From assembly GCA_022508725.1 (NCBI GenBank), contig JAFLUR010000024.1, positions 1-13,796 of the forward strand: a stretch of 13,796 bases of DNA, given 5' to 3'. The stretch is from Oscillospiraceae bacterium. Its GTDB lineage: Bacteria; Bacillota; Clostridia; UBA1381. The position numbers and the translations under genes were made by a program. Positions 1 through 7,999 of the stretch are shown piece by piece. Within the stretch, counting starts at the first letter, position 1, and every line of letters starts with the position of its first letter. A model generated the notes under the pieces. That model ran no database searches. It had not been told where the DNA came from and was given only the letters and a program-made list of their open reading frames with translations.

Positions 1-3000
1 ATATCCGCTTTCAAGCTGGGATATGAAGCAAATGAAAGTAAAGCCGACCCGGCGAAGGGCAAGGCAACAATGCCGGGACGCGAGGAACAGACTGTATCTC
101 TCGTGCTTAACAAACAGAAATACACACCGGTTCCCGGTAAGATTACAATGTCGGGCGGTCAGGCTGTTATGACTGCTCCGCACGCTCTTGAAAGTGTAGG
201 CAGCACGGCATTTAAGGTCGATATATTGGATCAGAATGATGTTGAGATATCAGATGCGGATATCGCATGGACAATAACTCCGGAGGATGATAAGGTATCT
301 GTTGCAGACGGCGTTGTAATGGTTGCAAAGGGCTTTGATGCGGGTGAAGAACACGTTAAGACATTCACGGTCAAGGCTACGGCGACAAAGAACGGCGAAA
401 GCAAGGATGCAACAGCCGATATTGCAATTTCGGATCTTTTGTTCTATGAGCCGGGCGTAGGCGGTTCAAGCTACGGCACGACAAATGTAGCGGGCGACGG
501 CTCCGGCAATACCTATATAGCTTCGCCTTCTGTAAAGGACACAACAAACACGATTACTCTTCCCGACCCGATCACATTTGAAACGGGTACGGCTCGAATC
601 GTTAAGTTTAAAACGGCTGTGACATATGCTACGGGTTATACATTCAAGAGAGCGATAGAATTTGTTGACAGCGAAGGAAAAAAATCATTGGAATTGGGTT
701 ATATTAACCTTGCGGTGGGCGATGCCGCTACGGCTACATGGAGCAGCAGTCAGTCCTCGTTCCTCACCACTTGGGGTGAAATGTCGGCAATCAATACATG
801 GATAGACATTTCGATACTTTATAAGACAAACGCAAACGATATTACAACAGTGATACTTACCGTAGACGGTAAAGAATATGATCTCGGAGAAACGGAAACA
901 ACAGGTATTGCTTCCATAAATCTGGTAAATACAATACTTGCTCCGGAACGTTACTCTATCTTTAAAGATATAATAATCGAAGAGGTTGATGTTAAGGGAA
1001 TTGCGATTTCCGGTCCGAAAGCTTTCTCAACGATAGCGGATAAGACGATCGAGAAGAATTACGAAGTTGACGCAATGGTGCTTGAGGAAGGCGAAACCTT
1101 TACATGGTCAACCGATATCGAGGGCGCTGATATCAAGGTCGTTTCAGATGATACGCAGAAAGCCGTACTTTCCGTTCCGGGCACAACGATAGAGGGCGGA
1201 ACAATCACACTTACAAGCAGTGTTGAAGGAAAGGGCGCAACTCTTGACGTTGAAATAGCTCCCGCACAGATCAAATCGGCTGTGATAAACGGTGCTCCGA
1301 CAGTGGATAAGACAGACGTTACGGCTGCATATTCCGTTTCGGATGTAAAGGATCAATACGATTATGATGTTACGGAATATTTTGATCCGGTATGGTCATT
1401 GGTATCCGGCGACGGTGACGGTAACGGTAACGGCGGCAATGACGGCGACTGCGACAATGACGGCGACGGCGACAATGACGGTGACGGCGATGATATAACG
1501 GGTGCAGTATTTAAAATCGGCGCGGATGACGTGGGAGACGCTGTTGCGATCAAAGCGGTTTACACGGATGGCGATGCTTTGGATAATGTAACAATGGAGA
1601 AAATAACTCTTGCAGAGGGTGACTGTACGATCCAAGCGCCGGAAGGAACCAAAATAATGCTTTGGAAGTCTCTCAGCGGCAGCGGCGCGTTTAAACCGGT
1701 AGCACCGGCTCAGATGTCGAATGTTGTCAAAGGAGAAAGCAAGGAAGAAAATAACGAAGAAGAAAATGAGGAAACAAACGATCCGAGATATACGATCGAT
1801 CCCGAAACAGGCGTTTTGACTGTAAGCGATACAGGCGATATCATGGTAAAGGTAACATTTAAAAACGGTGATAAGTCGTATTCGTTCAATAAGATCGTTT
1901 CGATCGGCGTATTCAGCATTGTTGCGGACGCTGAAGACGGCTCGACCGTGGTTGATATTTCGGATATCAAAGCCGACTCGATGATCAAAGGCTATCAAGT
2001 GACCGTTGCAAAGGACAATGCGGAGGTTTCAACCGCAATTGTTGCGGTTGCCGATGTTAATGACGGCAAGATCACGGTTTCGGATACAACGGCGGGTCAG
2101 AAGATAGAGATAGCTCCCGTATTTGAGGGCGTTATAGGCAATACGTTCAATATCCCGGGCGGCAGATACAACATCACCGTTGTAGCGGGTACGGCTGACA
2201 GAACAGACGTATTCGTAAACGACCAAATGATAATCAACAACCTTAATCAGGGCGGAGACAACTGGGATCCCGGAAGAATAAAGATAGATGATACCGAATA
2301 CGTTGCGGGCGATGTTGTCATCAACGAAGGCAAGGCGGTATTCAATCTGCGCGACGACAAGGGAGGCACAGTTGCGGCAAAGAAAATCAAGCTTGTAAAG
2401 GCTCCGTCAATCGTTGCAAGAAAGCAGAGAGTTTATGTATTTGGTGATTCTCTTGTTGCCAAGTATTACGGAGTTGCGCCGGAAGGTAAGGATGGTCTTG
2501 TAAGAACAGGCTGGGGCGATGTTCTTGCCGATTATCTTACAAATGACGTAAATGTTACCAACCTCGGAAACTCCGGTGTAGAGGCGGTAGGACTTTTGGG
2601 CGACGCGTTCTCCAACATACGTTTGAGCGCTCAGGCGGGCGATATTTTCGTTCTTGAGAGCGGATATAACGATAAATCCGTAACCGCAATGAAAGAGGCA
2701 ATGAATATCATGGTATCGGAAGCAAAGGCTAAAGGCATGATAGTATTCGTTGTAACTCCCAACTCGTCAAGTCACAGTGACAACGAGTATGCGGGTAATG
2801 TTAAGAGCACGGCAGGTGTTATAGAAGTGGCGGAAGAATCCGGAGCGATCCTGATCAATCTTGCGGCAGACAGCGCTAAGTTCTTCCATGCGCTTTACGG
2901 CGATTCTCTCGCGACTGTTTTGAAGGAAACTACCGATGCAGACGGAAATACTGTAAAGGTTACCGTAGATTCCACGCTCAAAGCTTACTATAACAACAAA

Positions 3001-3210
3001 AACGATTCGCTCCACTCGTCATACAATGCGGCTAATTGCTGGGCGGCTGTGGTAGCTCAGGGTATTTATAATAATGAGGCTACAAGAGGCATAGTAAATA
3101 CCGAGCATACATACACATTCGATGACGGAGTAACGGAAGGCGGCGTTACGGTAGGCGTAGGCGCAATACCGGGCGTTACGGATGCGGATACAGGCTCAGA
3201 TGCGGAATAA
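1..3210 (+). CDS. Secreted multidomain SGNH/CE12-type esterase, 5' end missing
   Basis: The reading frame is open from base 1, so the ATG at 70 is probably internal and the signal peptide lies outside the window. The visible 1069 codons hold an Ig-like module (about nt 90-440), a jelly-roll or lectin-like beta-sandwich (about 440-975), several further Ig-like modules (about 1000-2150), a small beta domain of the type preceding CE12 esterases (about 2150-2400), and a C-terminal SGNH hydrolase (about 2425-3080). Catalytic blocks are complete: VFGDSLVAK (Ser codon 2449), NLGNSGVEA, GYND (2662-2673) and DSLH (3004-3015), giving Ser, Gly, Asn and Asp-His. The RTGWGDVLADYL segment after block I is typical of rhamnogalacturonan acetylesterases, so removal of acetyl groups from pectin outside the cell is the likely role. 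No LPXTG, SLH or dockerin is seen at the C-terminus. Two acidic low-complexity stretches interrupt Ig-like modules. Fold class is firm; substrate is inferred. Confidence 0.8.
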   Translation: MSAFKLGYEANESKADPAKGKATMPGREEQTVSLVLNKQKYTPVPGKITMSGGQAVMTAPHALESVGSTAFKVDILDQNDVEISDADIAWTITPEDDKVSVADGVVMVAKGFDAGEEHVKTFTVKATATKNGESKDATADIAISDLLFYEPGVGGSSYGTTNVAGDGSGNTYIASPSVKDTTNTITLPDPITFETGTARIVKFKTAVTYATGYTFKRAIEFVDSEGKKSLELGYINLAVGDAATATWSSSQSSFLTTWGEMSAINTWIDISILYKTNANDITTVILTVDGKEYDLGETETTGIASINLVNTILAPERYSIFKDIIIEEVDVKGIAISGPKAFSTIADKTIEKNYEVDAMVLEEGETFTWSTDIEGADIKVVSDDTQKAVLSVPGTTIEGGTITLTSSVEGKGATLDVEIAPAQIKSAVINGAPTVDKTDVTAAYSVSDVKDQYDYDVTEYFDPVWSLVSGDGDGNGNGGNDGDCDNDGDGDNDGDGDDITGAVFKIGADDVGDAVAIKAVYTDGDALDNVTMEKITLAEGDCTIQAPEGTKIMLWKSLSGSGAFKPVAPAQMSNVVKGESKEENNEEENEETNDPRYTIDPETGVLTVSDTGDIMVKVTFKNGDKSYSFNKIVSIGVFSIVADAEDGSTVVDISDIKADSMIKGYQVTVAKDNAEVSTAIVAVADVNDGKITVSDTTAGQKIEIAPVFEGVIGNTFNIPGGRYNITVVAGTADRTDVFVNDQMIINNLNQGGDNWDPGRIKIDDTEYVAGDVVINEGKAVFNLRDDKGGTVAAKKIKLVKAPSIVARKQRVYVFGDSLVAKYYGVAPEGKDGLVRTGWGDVLADYLTNDVNVTNLGNSGVEAVGLLGDAFSNIRLSAQAGDIFVLESGYNDKSVTAMKEAMNIMVSEAKAKGMIVFVVTPNSSSHSDNEYAGNVKSTAGVIEVAEESGAILINLAADSAKFFHALYGDSLATVLKETTDADGNTVKVTVDSTLKAYYNNKNDSLHSSYNAANCWAAVVAQGIYNNEATRGIVNTEHTYTFDDGVTEGGVTVGVGAIPGVTDADTGSDAE
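1411..1494 (+). repeat. GACGGY-type hexamer repeat coding an Asp/Gly/Asn stretch
   Basis: Imperfect tandem GACGGC/GACGGT/AACGGT/GACAAT units encode 28 residues made almost only of Asp, Gly and Asn, with one Cys. The stretch sits inside the esterase gene, in what looks like a loop of an Ig-like module (…WSLVSG before it, ITGAVFKIG after it). Groups such as D-N-D-G-D-G match the D-x-D-x-D-G form of calcium-binding loops. The hexamer unit keeps the frame, so length changes would not break the gene. Confidence 0.8.
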
Positions 3211-3302
3211 TCCGTAAGATACCCGTGCGAACACGCTTTATATATTTGAAAGTTTGCGCATCAATAAAATAAAGACTGCTGTTATTGAAGCAGCCGGAAA
3301 AG

Positions 3303-3339
3303 AAAAGGCTCAATCCGTAAACTCGGGTTGAGTCTTTTT
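3303..3339 (+). terminator. Intrinsic terminator after the esterase gene
   Basis: The left arm runs from the A-tract AAAAGG through CTCAATCCG (3303-3317), the loop is TAAACT, and the right arm CGGGTTGAGTCTTTTT (3324-3339) pairs with it through two G·U wobbles. The stem ends in a T-tract. It lies 93 bases after the stop codon and separates the esterase from the kinase promoter. Confidence 0.85.
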
Positions 3340-3401
3340 CTTGCTTTTTTCCGAGTATATCCTGTCATTTGTACGGCTCATTTTTTCGTTAAATCGCCGT
3401 A

Positions 3402-3430
3402 TTGACTTATTTGGATTTGTATGATAAAAT
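3402..3430 (+). promoter_or_regulatory. Sigma-A-type promoter for the kinase/lipoprotein operon
   Basis: TTGACT at 3402-3407 and TAAAAT at 3425-3430 are separated by 17 bases. A perfect TATAAT follows at 3431-3436, but its 23-base spacing to TTGACT is too long. Transcription would begin near 3437, leaving a leader of about 44 bases before the ATG. Confidence 0.6.
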
Positions 3431-3480
3431 TATAATAGGATAATTTGTATTCGGAGTATAATTTCGTAAGGAGCACGAGC

Positions 3481-6012
3481 ATGTTTATGAAAAAGCAGAT
3501 CGGAAAAGCATGGTTGCCGTTTTCAATAATTACAGTCAGCATTGCCGTTATTTTTGCGGGTATTACATATTTCAATTTTATGTCGCGCCGGATATATGAG
3601 GACAGTGCCGTTCAATTGAAAGAAATATATGCTCAGGTAAATCGCTCTTTCGGGGCATTTGTCAATATGAACTGGAAAATGCTTGAAAGCAAGGAGGATT
3701 TTTTTGAGGTTACGGACATCACGGATAACCGCATACTCCGGGATTTTATGGATAATGAGCGTAAGTATTGGGGATTTTCGGAGTTTTACTTTATTTCAAA
3801 AGACAAAACCTGTATTACTCCGGCAGGCGAAGAGGGGAATATGACGTTTGAAAATTCATGGGACGATCTCATGGAAAAAAGACCGGTCATATCAAGTGAA
3901 ATCATGTCGGGACAAAGTGTCACGGTATTTGCCGTGCCTGTGGAAAGCGGCGAATACAACGGTTTTGAATATGACGCCGTTGCGGTGAGCTATACGAATG
4001 AGGATATGGCGGCGTCTCTTGATGTTGATGCCTTTTCCGGCGAAGCAAAATGCTTTGTTATCAGTGATGACGGCAATATACTGATGTCCACACAGACGGG
4101 CGGAAATGTGTTTGAAAACTATCTCACATATTTGAAAGCGGCTTCCGATTTGAATGAAAACGACATTGCCGGGATCATAAATGACTGGAGAAACGGCAAT
4201 TCAAATCTTTTGCGGTGCGAAATGGGAGATACGGATTATTGTATTTTGTATCAACCCGTCGGGTACCGGGATTATATCCTGCTGAGTATTGTCCCGCAAA
4301 GCGTAATGAGCGCCGGTTTTTTGTCGGTACAGAAAATCACGATGAATGTTTTTGCGGTTATGTTCATATTTGTCGGAACATTCGTATTTTCCGTGATTTT
4401 TATACGCCATCGTAAACAGTCGCACAAAAATAAAACGGAGCTTAGGTACAGAGAGAGAATGTTCGATGTGCTTTCAAACAGCGTCGATGATATTTTCATA
4501 ATGCTTAATTCGGAGGATTACAACGTTGATTACATAAGCCCGAATATAGAAAGACTACTCGGTATTCCCGTTAAAACGGCGATTGAGAATATCGGTGTGA
4601 TAGAAAAATGCGCGGTCGATTCCGATGTTGTCATTTCCAAAGAGGAGCTTGAGGAAATTCCTCTTAACGAAAACATATACCGGGAAGGTGAATACAGGCA
4701 CCGGAACACGGGCGATTGCAGATGGTACAAAATGACAATATATCACATGAGTATTTTGGATGTTGATAAGTATATTGTCGTAATGTCCGACAGAACCATG
4801 GAAAATCAAATGAACCACAAAACAGAGGAAGCGCTTAGGGCGGCAAGGAGCGCAAATGAGGCAAAGAGCAACTTCCTTTCCAATATGTCGCACGATATAC
4901 GCACTCCGATGAATGCGATAGTGGGTTTTTCGATATTGCTGGAAAAGGATGCGGATGATCCCGAGAAGGTCAGAAAATACACGCACAAAATAACCGCATC
5001 GAGCAAGCATCTGCTCAACCTCATAAACGATGTGCTGGATATGAGCAAAATAGAAAGCGGTAAAACGTCGCTGAATGTGGACCGTTTCAGTCTGCATGAG
5101 CTGCTGGAGGAATTGAAAATCATTGTGTCGCCGCAGATAAAAACAAAAAATCAGATTTTTAATGTCTATACGAGCGATGCAACGGCGGATTATATAATCG
5201 GCGACAAGCTGAGACTTAATCAAATCCTGATAAATCTTCTTTCGAACGCGACAAAATACACGCCCGATGGCGGCGAAATTGAATTTATTGTGCGTGAAAT
5301 TCCGCAGAGCGCGCCGCAGTATGTCAAGCTGCAATTTGTTGTTAAGGATAACGGTATCGGAATGAGCGAGGAATTTCAACAGATCATCTTCTCTCCGTTC
5401 AGCCGTGAGATCAATTCCGTAACCAATACGATACAGGGAACCGGTCTGGGTATGGCAATAACGAAAAATCTTGTGGATCTGATGGGCGGAATTATAGTGC
5501 TGCAAAGCCGTCCGGGGGAGGGAAGCACGTTTATCGTTGAGCTGACATTCGCGCTTGCGGAGCGTGAGGCGGATAAGAATGATATTTCTCCGGAAACGAC
5601 CGTTGATGAGGGGATAATGAAAGGAAGGAATTTCCTTGTTGCCGAGGATAATGAGCTTAATGCCGAGATTTTGACCGAATTGCTTGCCATAGAGGGCGCA
5701 AAATGCGAGCTTGCCGTAAACGGCGAGGTTGCCGTTGAAATGTTTGAAAACTCTCAGCCGGATTATTATGATATGATATTTATGGATTTGCAGATGCCGG
5801 TCATGAACGGATATGAGGCTGCCGGAAAAATTCGGAAATGCGGGCATCCCAAAGCGAAAACAATTCCTATCGCGGCAATGACGGCGAATACATTTGCCGA
5901 GGATGTTCATAACGCATTGGCTGCCGGAATGGACGGGCATTTGGCAAAGCCGGTAAATATGGACGATGTGAGGAAATTGGTGGGAAAATTGTTGTCGGAC
6001 AATAATGAATAA
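3481..6012 (+). CDS. Membrane-bound hybrid sensor histidine kinase with C-terminal receiver
   Basis: I chose the ATG at 3481 because AAGGAG (3468-3473) stands 7 bases upstream; a TTG at 3445 in the same frame has no such site. The 843-residue protein has a membrane helix (about 11-31), a large extracytoplasmic region probably of the Cache type (about 35-280), a second helix (about 286-310), a PAS domain (about 322-440), a short linker helix, HisKA with His471 in NMSHDIRTPMNAI, an HATPase domain with N-box NQILINLLSNATKY, DNGIGM and GTGLGMAI, and a receiver domain (about 714-838) with Asp769 in MDLQMPVMNGYEA and Lys in LAKPVN. All catalytic residues are present, so it should autophosphorylate and pass phosphate to its own receiver. 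No Hpt or DNA-binding output is fused. The lipoprotein gene that follows overlaps its stop region and may provide the ligand-binding partner. Confidence 0.92.
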   Translation: MFMKKQIGKAWLPFSIITVSIAVIFAGITYFNFMSRRIYEDSAVQLKEIYAQVNRSFGAFVNMNWKMLESKEDFFEVTDITDNRILRDFMDNERKYWGFSEFYFISKDKTCITPAGEEGNMTFENSWDDLMEKRPVISSEIMSGQSVTVFAVPVESGEYNGFEYDAVAVSYTNEDMAASLDVDAFSGEAKCFVISDDGNILMSTQTGGNVFENYLTYLKAASDLNENDIAGIINDWRNGNSNLLRCEMGDTDYCILYQPVGYRDYILLSIVPQSVMSAGFLSVQKITMNVFAVMFIFVGTFVFSVIFIRHRKQSHKNKTELRYRERMFDVLSNSVDDIFIMLNSEDYNVDYISPNIERLLGIPVKTAIENIGVIEKCAVDSDVVISKEELEEIPLNENIYREGEYRHRNTGDCRWYKMTIYHMSILDVDKYIVVMSDRTMENQMNHKTEEALRAARSANEAKSNFLSNMSHDIRTPMNAIVGFSILLEKDADDPEKVRKYTHKITASSKHLLNLINDVLDMSKIESGKTSLNVDRFSLHELLEELKIIVSPQIKTKNQIFNVYTSDATADYIIGDKLRLNQILINLLSNATKYTPDGGEIEFIVREIPQSAPQYVKLQFVVKDNGIGMSEEFQQIIFSPFSREINSVTNTIQGTGLGMAITKNLVDLMGGIIVLQSRPGEGSTFIVELTFALAEREADKNDISPETTVDEGIMKGRNFLVAEDNELNAEILTELLAIEGAKCELAVNGEVAVEMFENSQPDYYDMIFMDLQMPVMNGYEAAGKIRKCGHPKAKTIPIAAMTANTFAEDVHNALAAGMDGHLAKPVNMDDVRKLVGKLLSDNNE

Positions 6013-6025
6013 GGAGAAAACATTG

Positions 6026-7297
6026 ATGAAACAGTCAATAAAAAAGAATTTATTTGTCATAACCGTTATATCGGCGATATTTTTACTTGTTTCGTGCGGG
6101 ATATTTGATAATTCCGACGATAATACTCTTACGATCATAGGTAAAAAAAACGATCTGGAAAAAAGCTATATAATAAGTATTTTTGATCGGTATCGGGAGG
6201 CCACGGGGAATAAATTGAATATTATTTCGTTTGAGGATTCCGAATATGAAACGGAGACGCTGAAAAGGTTTCAAAACGGAAAGGGCAGCGATATATTCAT
6301 GCACTTCCATAACAGCGATCTGTATTCTTTTGATGTGGAGAATAATTTTCTGTATCTCAATGACGAGGAATGGGTGGATGATCTGACCGACAGCGCGCGT
6401 AATTACTGCACCGACAAAAACGGCAATCTTCTCGGATTACCCTTTTGGGAAAGCTCTGTTTCGGGCTGCTATTATAACAAAACTCTGCTGGCTGAAATGG
6501 GGCTCAAGCCTGCGGCGACACAAGCCGAGTTCGATGTTTTGTGTCAGGCGATCGCTGCAACGGGCTATACTCCGATCTGCCGGCCGACGGTGTATTCGTG
6601 GATGATACAATTTGCAATGGACCCGATTTTTGCCGACAATCCGGAGCTTCTCGAAAAATTGAATAATAATGAGATATCCTATTCCGATATCCCCGAGATG
6701 ATCGAAATGGTCAAATGGGTCGAAAATGCCGCCGATAAGGGTTGGTTCGGATATAATTATACGGAAAAAGGCTGGGACGACATCAGTGATGATATGTCCT
6801 CGGGCAAGGCGGTCATGACGTTTATATGGGATACATGGTTTTATACCGACTTTGAAAAGGGAAATAAATATTCGACAGATGATTTTGCTTTGATGCCCGT
6901 ATTTCTGAATACCGCACACAGAGGGACATATGAGGGCGGAAATATGAATATGATGATGGTAAACAAAAACAGTAAGAAGCTTGATCTTGCGTTGGATTTT
7001 CTTGCATTTTGCGCGTCCGAGGAAAATTACAACGCCGCATTTGACGGAATACCGACCGTAAGCTGCTTCAAGGGGCAGACGACGAATATCCAAAGCAAAC
7101 AGGTGACGGACGCCGCCGCGTCGATAGCGGAAAATGAGCGCGTATCGACCGCCGCATCAAGGATAGCAGGCTACAGCGCCGATGATGTGACTGCCGCATT
7201 CGACAGCCTGTTCCGCAAAAAAACGGACGCTGCCGGATGTCTGAAGCTTATGGACGATTATCGTATCGAGAAAGCTTCAAAGCAAGAGAAGCAATAA
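6026..7297 (+). CDS. Extracellular solute-binding lipoprotein, sugar ABC type (SBP_bac_1)
   Basis: The start at 6026 is preferred because AAGGAG (6011-6016) lies 9 bases upstream; an in-frame ATG at 6005 would overlap the kinase gene and has no such site. The 423-residue product begins with a lipoprotein signal: positive KK, a hydrophobic run, then LLVSC with Cys24 as the lipidation site. The remainder reads as a family-1 solute-binding protein: TLTIIGKKND at the mature start, YREATGNKLNII, FQNGKGSDIF, the LGLPFWESS…YYNKTLLAEMGLKP segment, and SSGKAVMTFIWDTW. Such proteins normally deliver oligosaccharides to CUT1 permeases, but no permease or ATPase gene is adjacent. The SD site covers the kinase stop codon, so translation of the two is probably coupled. 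Either a shared permease is encoded elsewhere or the protein serves as a ligand presenter to the kinase. Family is well supported; role is inferred. Confidence 0.85.
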   Translation: MKQSIKKNLFVITVISAIFLLVSCGIFDNSDDNTLTIIGKKNDLEKSYIISIFDRYREATGNKLNIISFEDSEYETETLKRFQNGKGSDIFMHFHNSDLYSFDVENNFLYLNDEEWVDDLTDSARNYCTDKNGNLLGLPFWESSVSGCYYNKTLLAEMGLKPAATQAEFDVLCQAIAATGYTPICRPTVYSWMIQFAMDPIFADNPELLEKLNNNEISYSDIPEMIEMVKWVENAADKGWFGYNYTEKGWDDISDDMSSGKAVMTFIWDTWFYTDFEKGNKYSTDDFALMPVFLNTAHRGTYEGGNMNMMMVNKNSKKLDLALDFLAFCASEENYNAAFDGIPTVSCFKGQTTNIQSKQVTDAAASIAENERVSTAASRIAGYSADDVTAAFDSLFRKKTDAAGCLKLMDDYRIEKASKQEKQ

Positions 7298-7338
7298 TTA
7301 CCGGTTACACTCTTATTAACAGCTTAAACATTGAGACA

Positions 7339-7371
7339 GAGTAAAGCATATCCGGCTGATATGTTTTATTC
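7339..7371 (+). terminator. Long AU-rich hairpin after the solute-binding gene
   Basis: GAGTAAAGCATATC (7339-7352) pairs over 14 positions, two of them G·U, with GATATGTTTTATTC (7358-7371) around the loop CGGCT. The A-rich left arm and T-rich right arm resemble an intrinsic terminator ending the kinase operon, although GC content in the stem is low. Its core CATATC-N5-GATATG is also a perfect inverted repeat and could be an operator for the flavodoxin gene, whose start is 35 bases downstream. No convincing promoter was found in this gap. Confidence 0.45.
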
Positions 7372-7405
7372 ACAAATATATTGTAACGGAAAGGAAGAAT
7401 AAAAA

Positions 7406-7924
7406 ATGTCCAATCTCATTATCTACTATTCACGAGCCGGAGAAAATTACATCAGCGGCAGCATTAAGAAGCTTGACAAGGGCAACACGGAATATGTTGC
7501 GGAGTTTATCCGAAAGGCTGTGGGAGGTGATATTTTTCAAATTGAAACGGTAAAGGAATATTCGAAAAATTATTACGAATGTATCGAAGAGGCTAAACAG
7601 GAGCTTAATGAAAACGCAAGACCGGAGTTGAAAAAATATTTTGGCAGCATCGACGGTTACGATAATATTTTCGTGTGCGGTCCGTGTTGGTGGGGAACTT
7701 TCCCGACGGCGATGTTTACACAGCTTGAAAAGCTCGATTGGAACGGTAAGAAGGTATTCGGCGTCATGACGCACGGCGGAAGCGGGCTTGGTTCATGCGA
7801 AGATGATCTGAGGAGGATATGCGCAGGTGCGGAGGTAGGAAAAGGTCTTGCCGTTCGGGGCGCGGATGCGCCGAATTCGGAAGAGGTCGTTGCGGAGTGG
7901 GCAAAAAATTCGGTCACGGCTTGA
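7406..7924 (+). CDS. Flavodoxin family protein
   Basis: The 172-residue protein starts with IIYYSRAGENY, the beta-strand and phosphate-binding loop position of flavodoxins, and continues with GNTEYVAEFI, IFVCGPCWWGTFPTAMF (about residues 88-104, a flavin-contacting loop) and VFGVMTHGGSGLGS (about 118-130). This is the pattern of the short flavodoxin_4-like proteins of Clostridia, which bind FMN and carry electrons in the cytoplasm. AAGGA at 7391-7395 lies 10 bases before the ATG. The aldo/keto reductase gene follows after 75 bases on the same strand, so the flavodoxin may feed electrons to the Fe-S sites of that enzyme. The pairing is inferred. Some family members act as small NAD(P)H-dependent reductases instead. 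Confidence 0.85.
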   Translation: MSNLIIYYSRAGENYISGSIKKLDKGNTEYVAEFIRKAVGGDIFQIETVKEYSKNYYECIEEAKQELNENARPELKKYFGSIDGYDNIFVCGPCWWGTFPTAMFTQLEKLDWNGKKVFGVMTHGGSGLGSCEDDLRRICAGAEVGKGLAVRGADAPNSEEVVAEWAKNSVTA

Positions 7925-7999
7925 AAAAGCCCTGTCGGGCAAAAATACCGTCGGATAAAATTTCAGAGCAAAAATTCAATTAAATAACGAGGTGAAATT

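Noticed and set aside
1396..1998. Minus-strand frame with Val/Ala/Ile/Thr repeats opposite the acidic stretch
   Set aside because: The apparent repeats are the complement of the GACGGY hexamers in the esterase gene, which has a clear coding frame throughout.
3431..3436. Perfect TATAAT as -10 of the kinase promoter
   Set aside because: Its distance to TTGACT (3402-3407) is 23 bases; TAAAAT at 3425-3430 gives the standard 17.
3445..3480. TTG at 3445 as kinase start
   Set aside because: AAGGAG lies downstream of it at 3468-3473 and is correctly spaced for ATG 3481; a start at 3445 would also lie only about 8 bases from the predicted transcript start.
6005..6025. ATG at 6005 as start of the solute-binding lipoprotein
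   Set aside because: It has no ribosome-binding site and would put seven extra residues before a signal peptide that is already standard when starting at 6026.
4555..6138. Minus-strand open frame of 527 codons across the kinase gene
   Set aside because: The plus strand here encodes intact PAS, HisKA, HATPase and receiver motifs. The minus frame shows no domain, is rich in His, Arg, Ile and Phe, and lacks a ribosome-binding site; it mirrors plus-strand codon bias.
7929..7940. GCCC-TGTC-GGGC hairpin after the flavodoxin gene as terminator
   Set aside because: The stem has only four pairs and is followed by A residues on the plus strand. A T-tract would exist only for minus-strand transcription, and no minus-strand gene is present.
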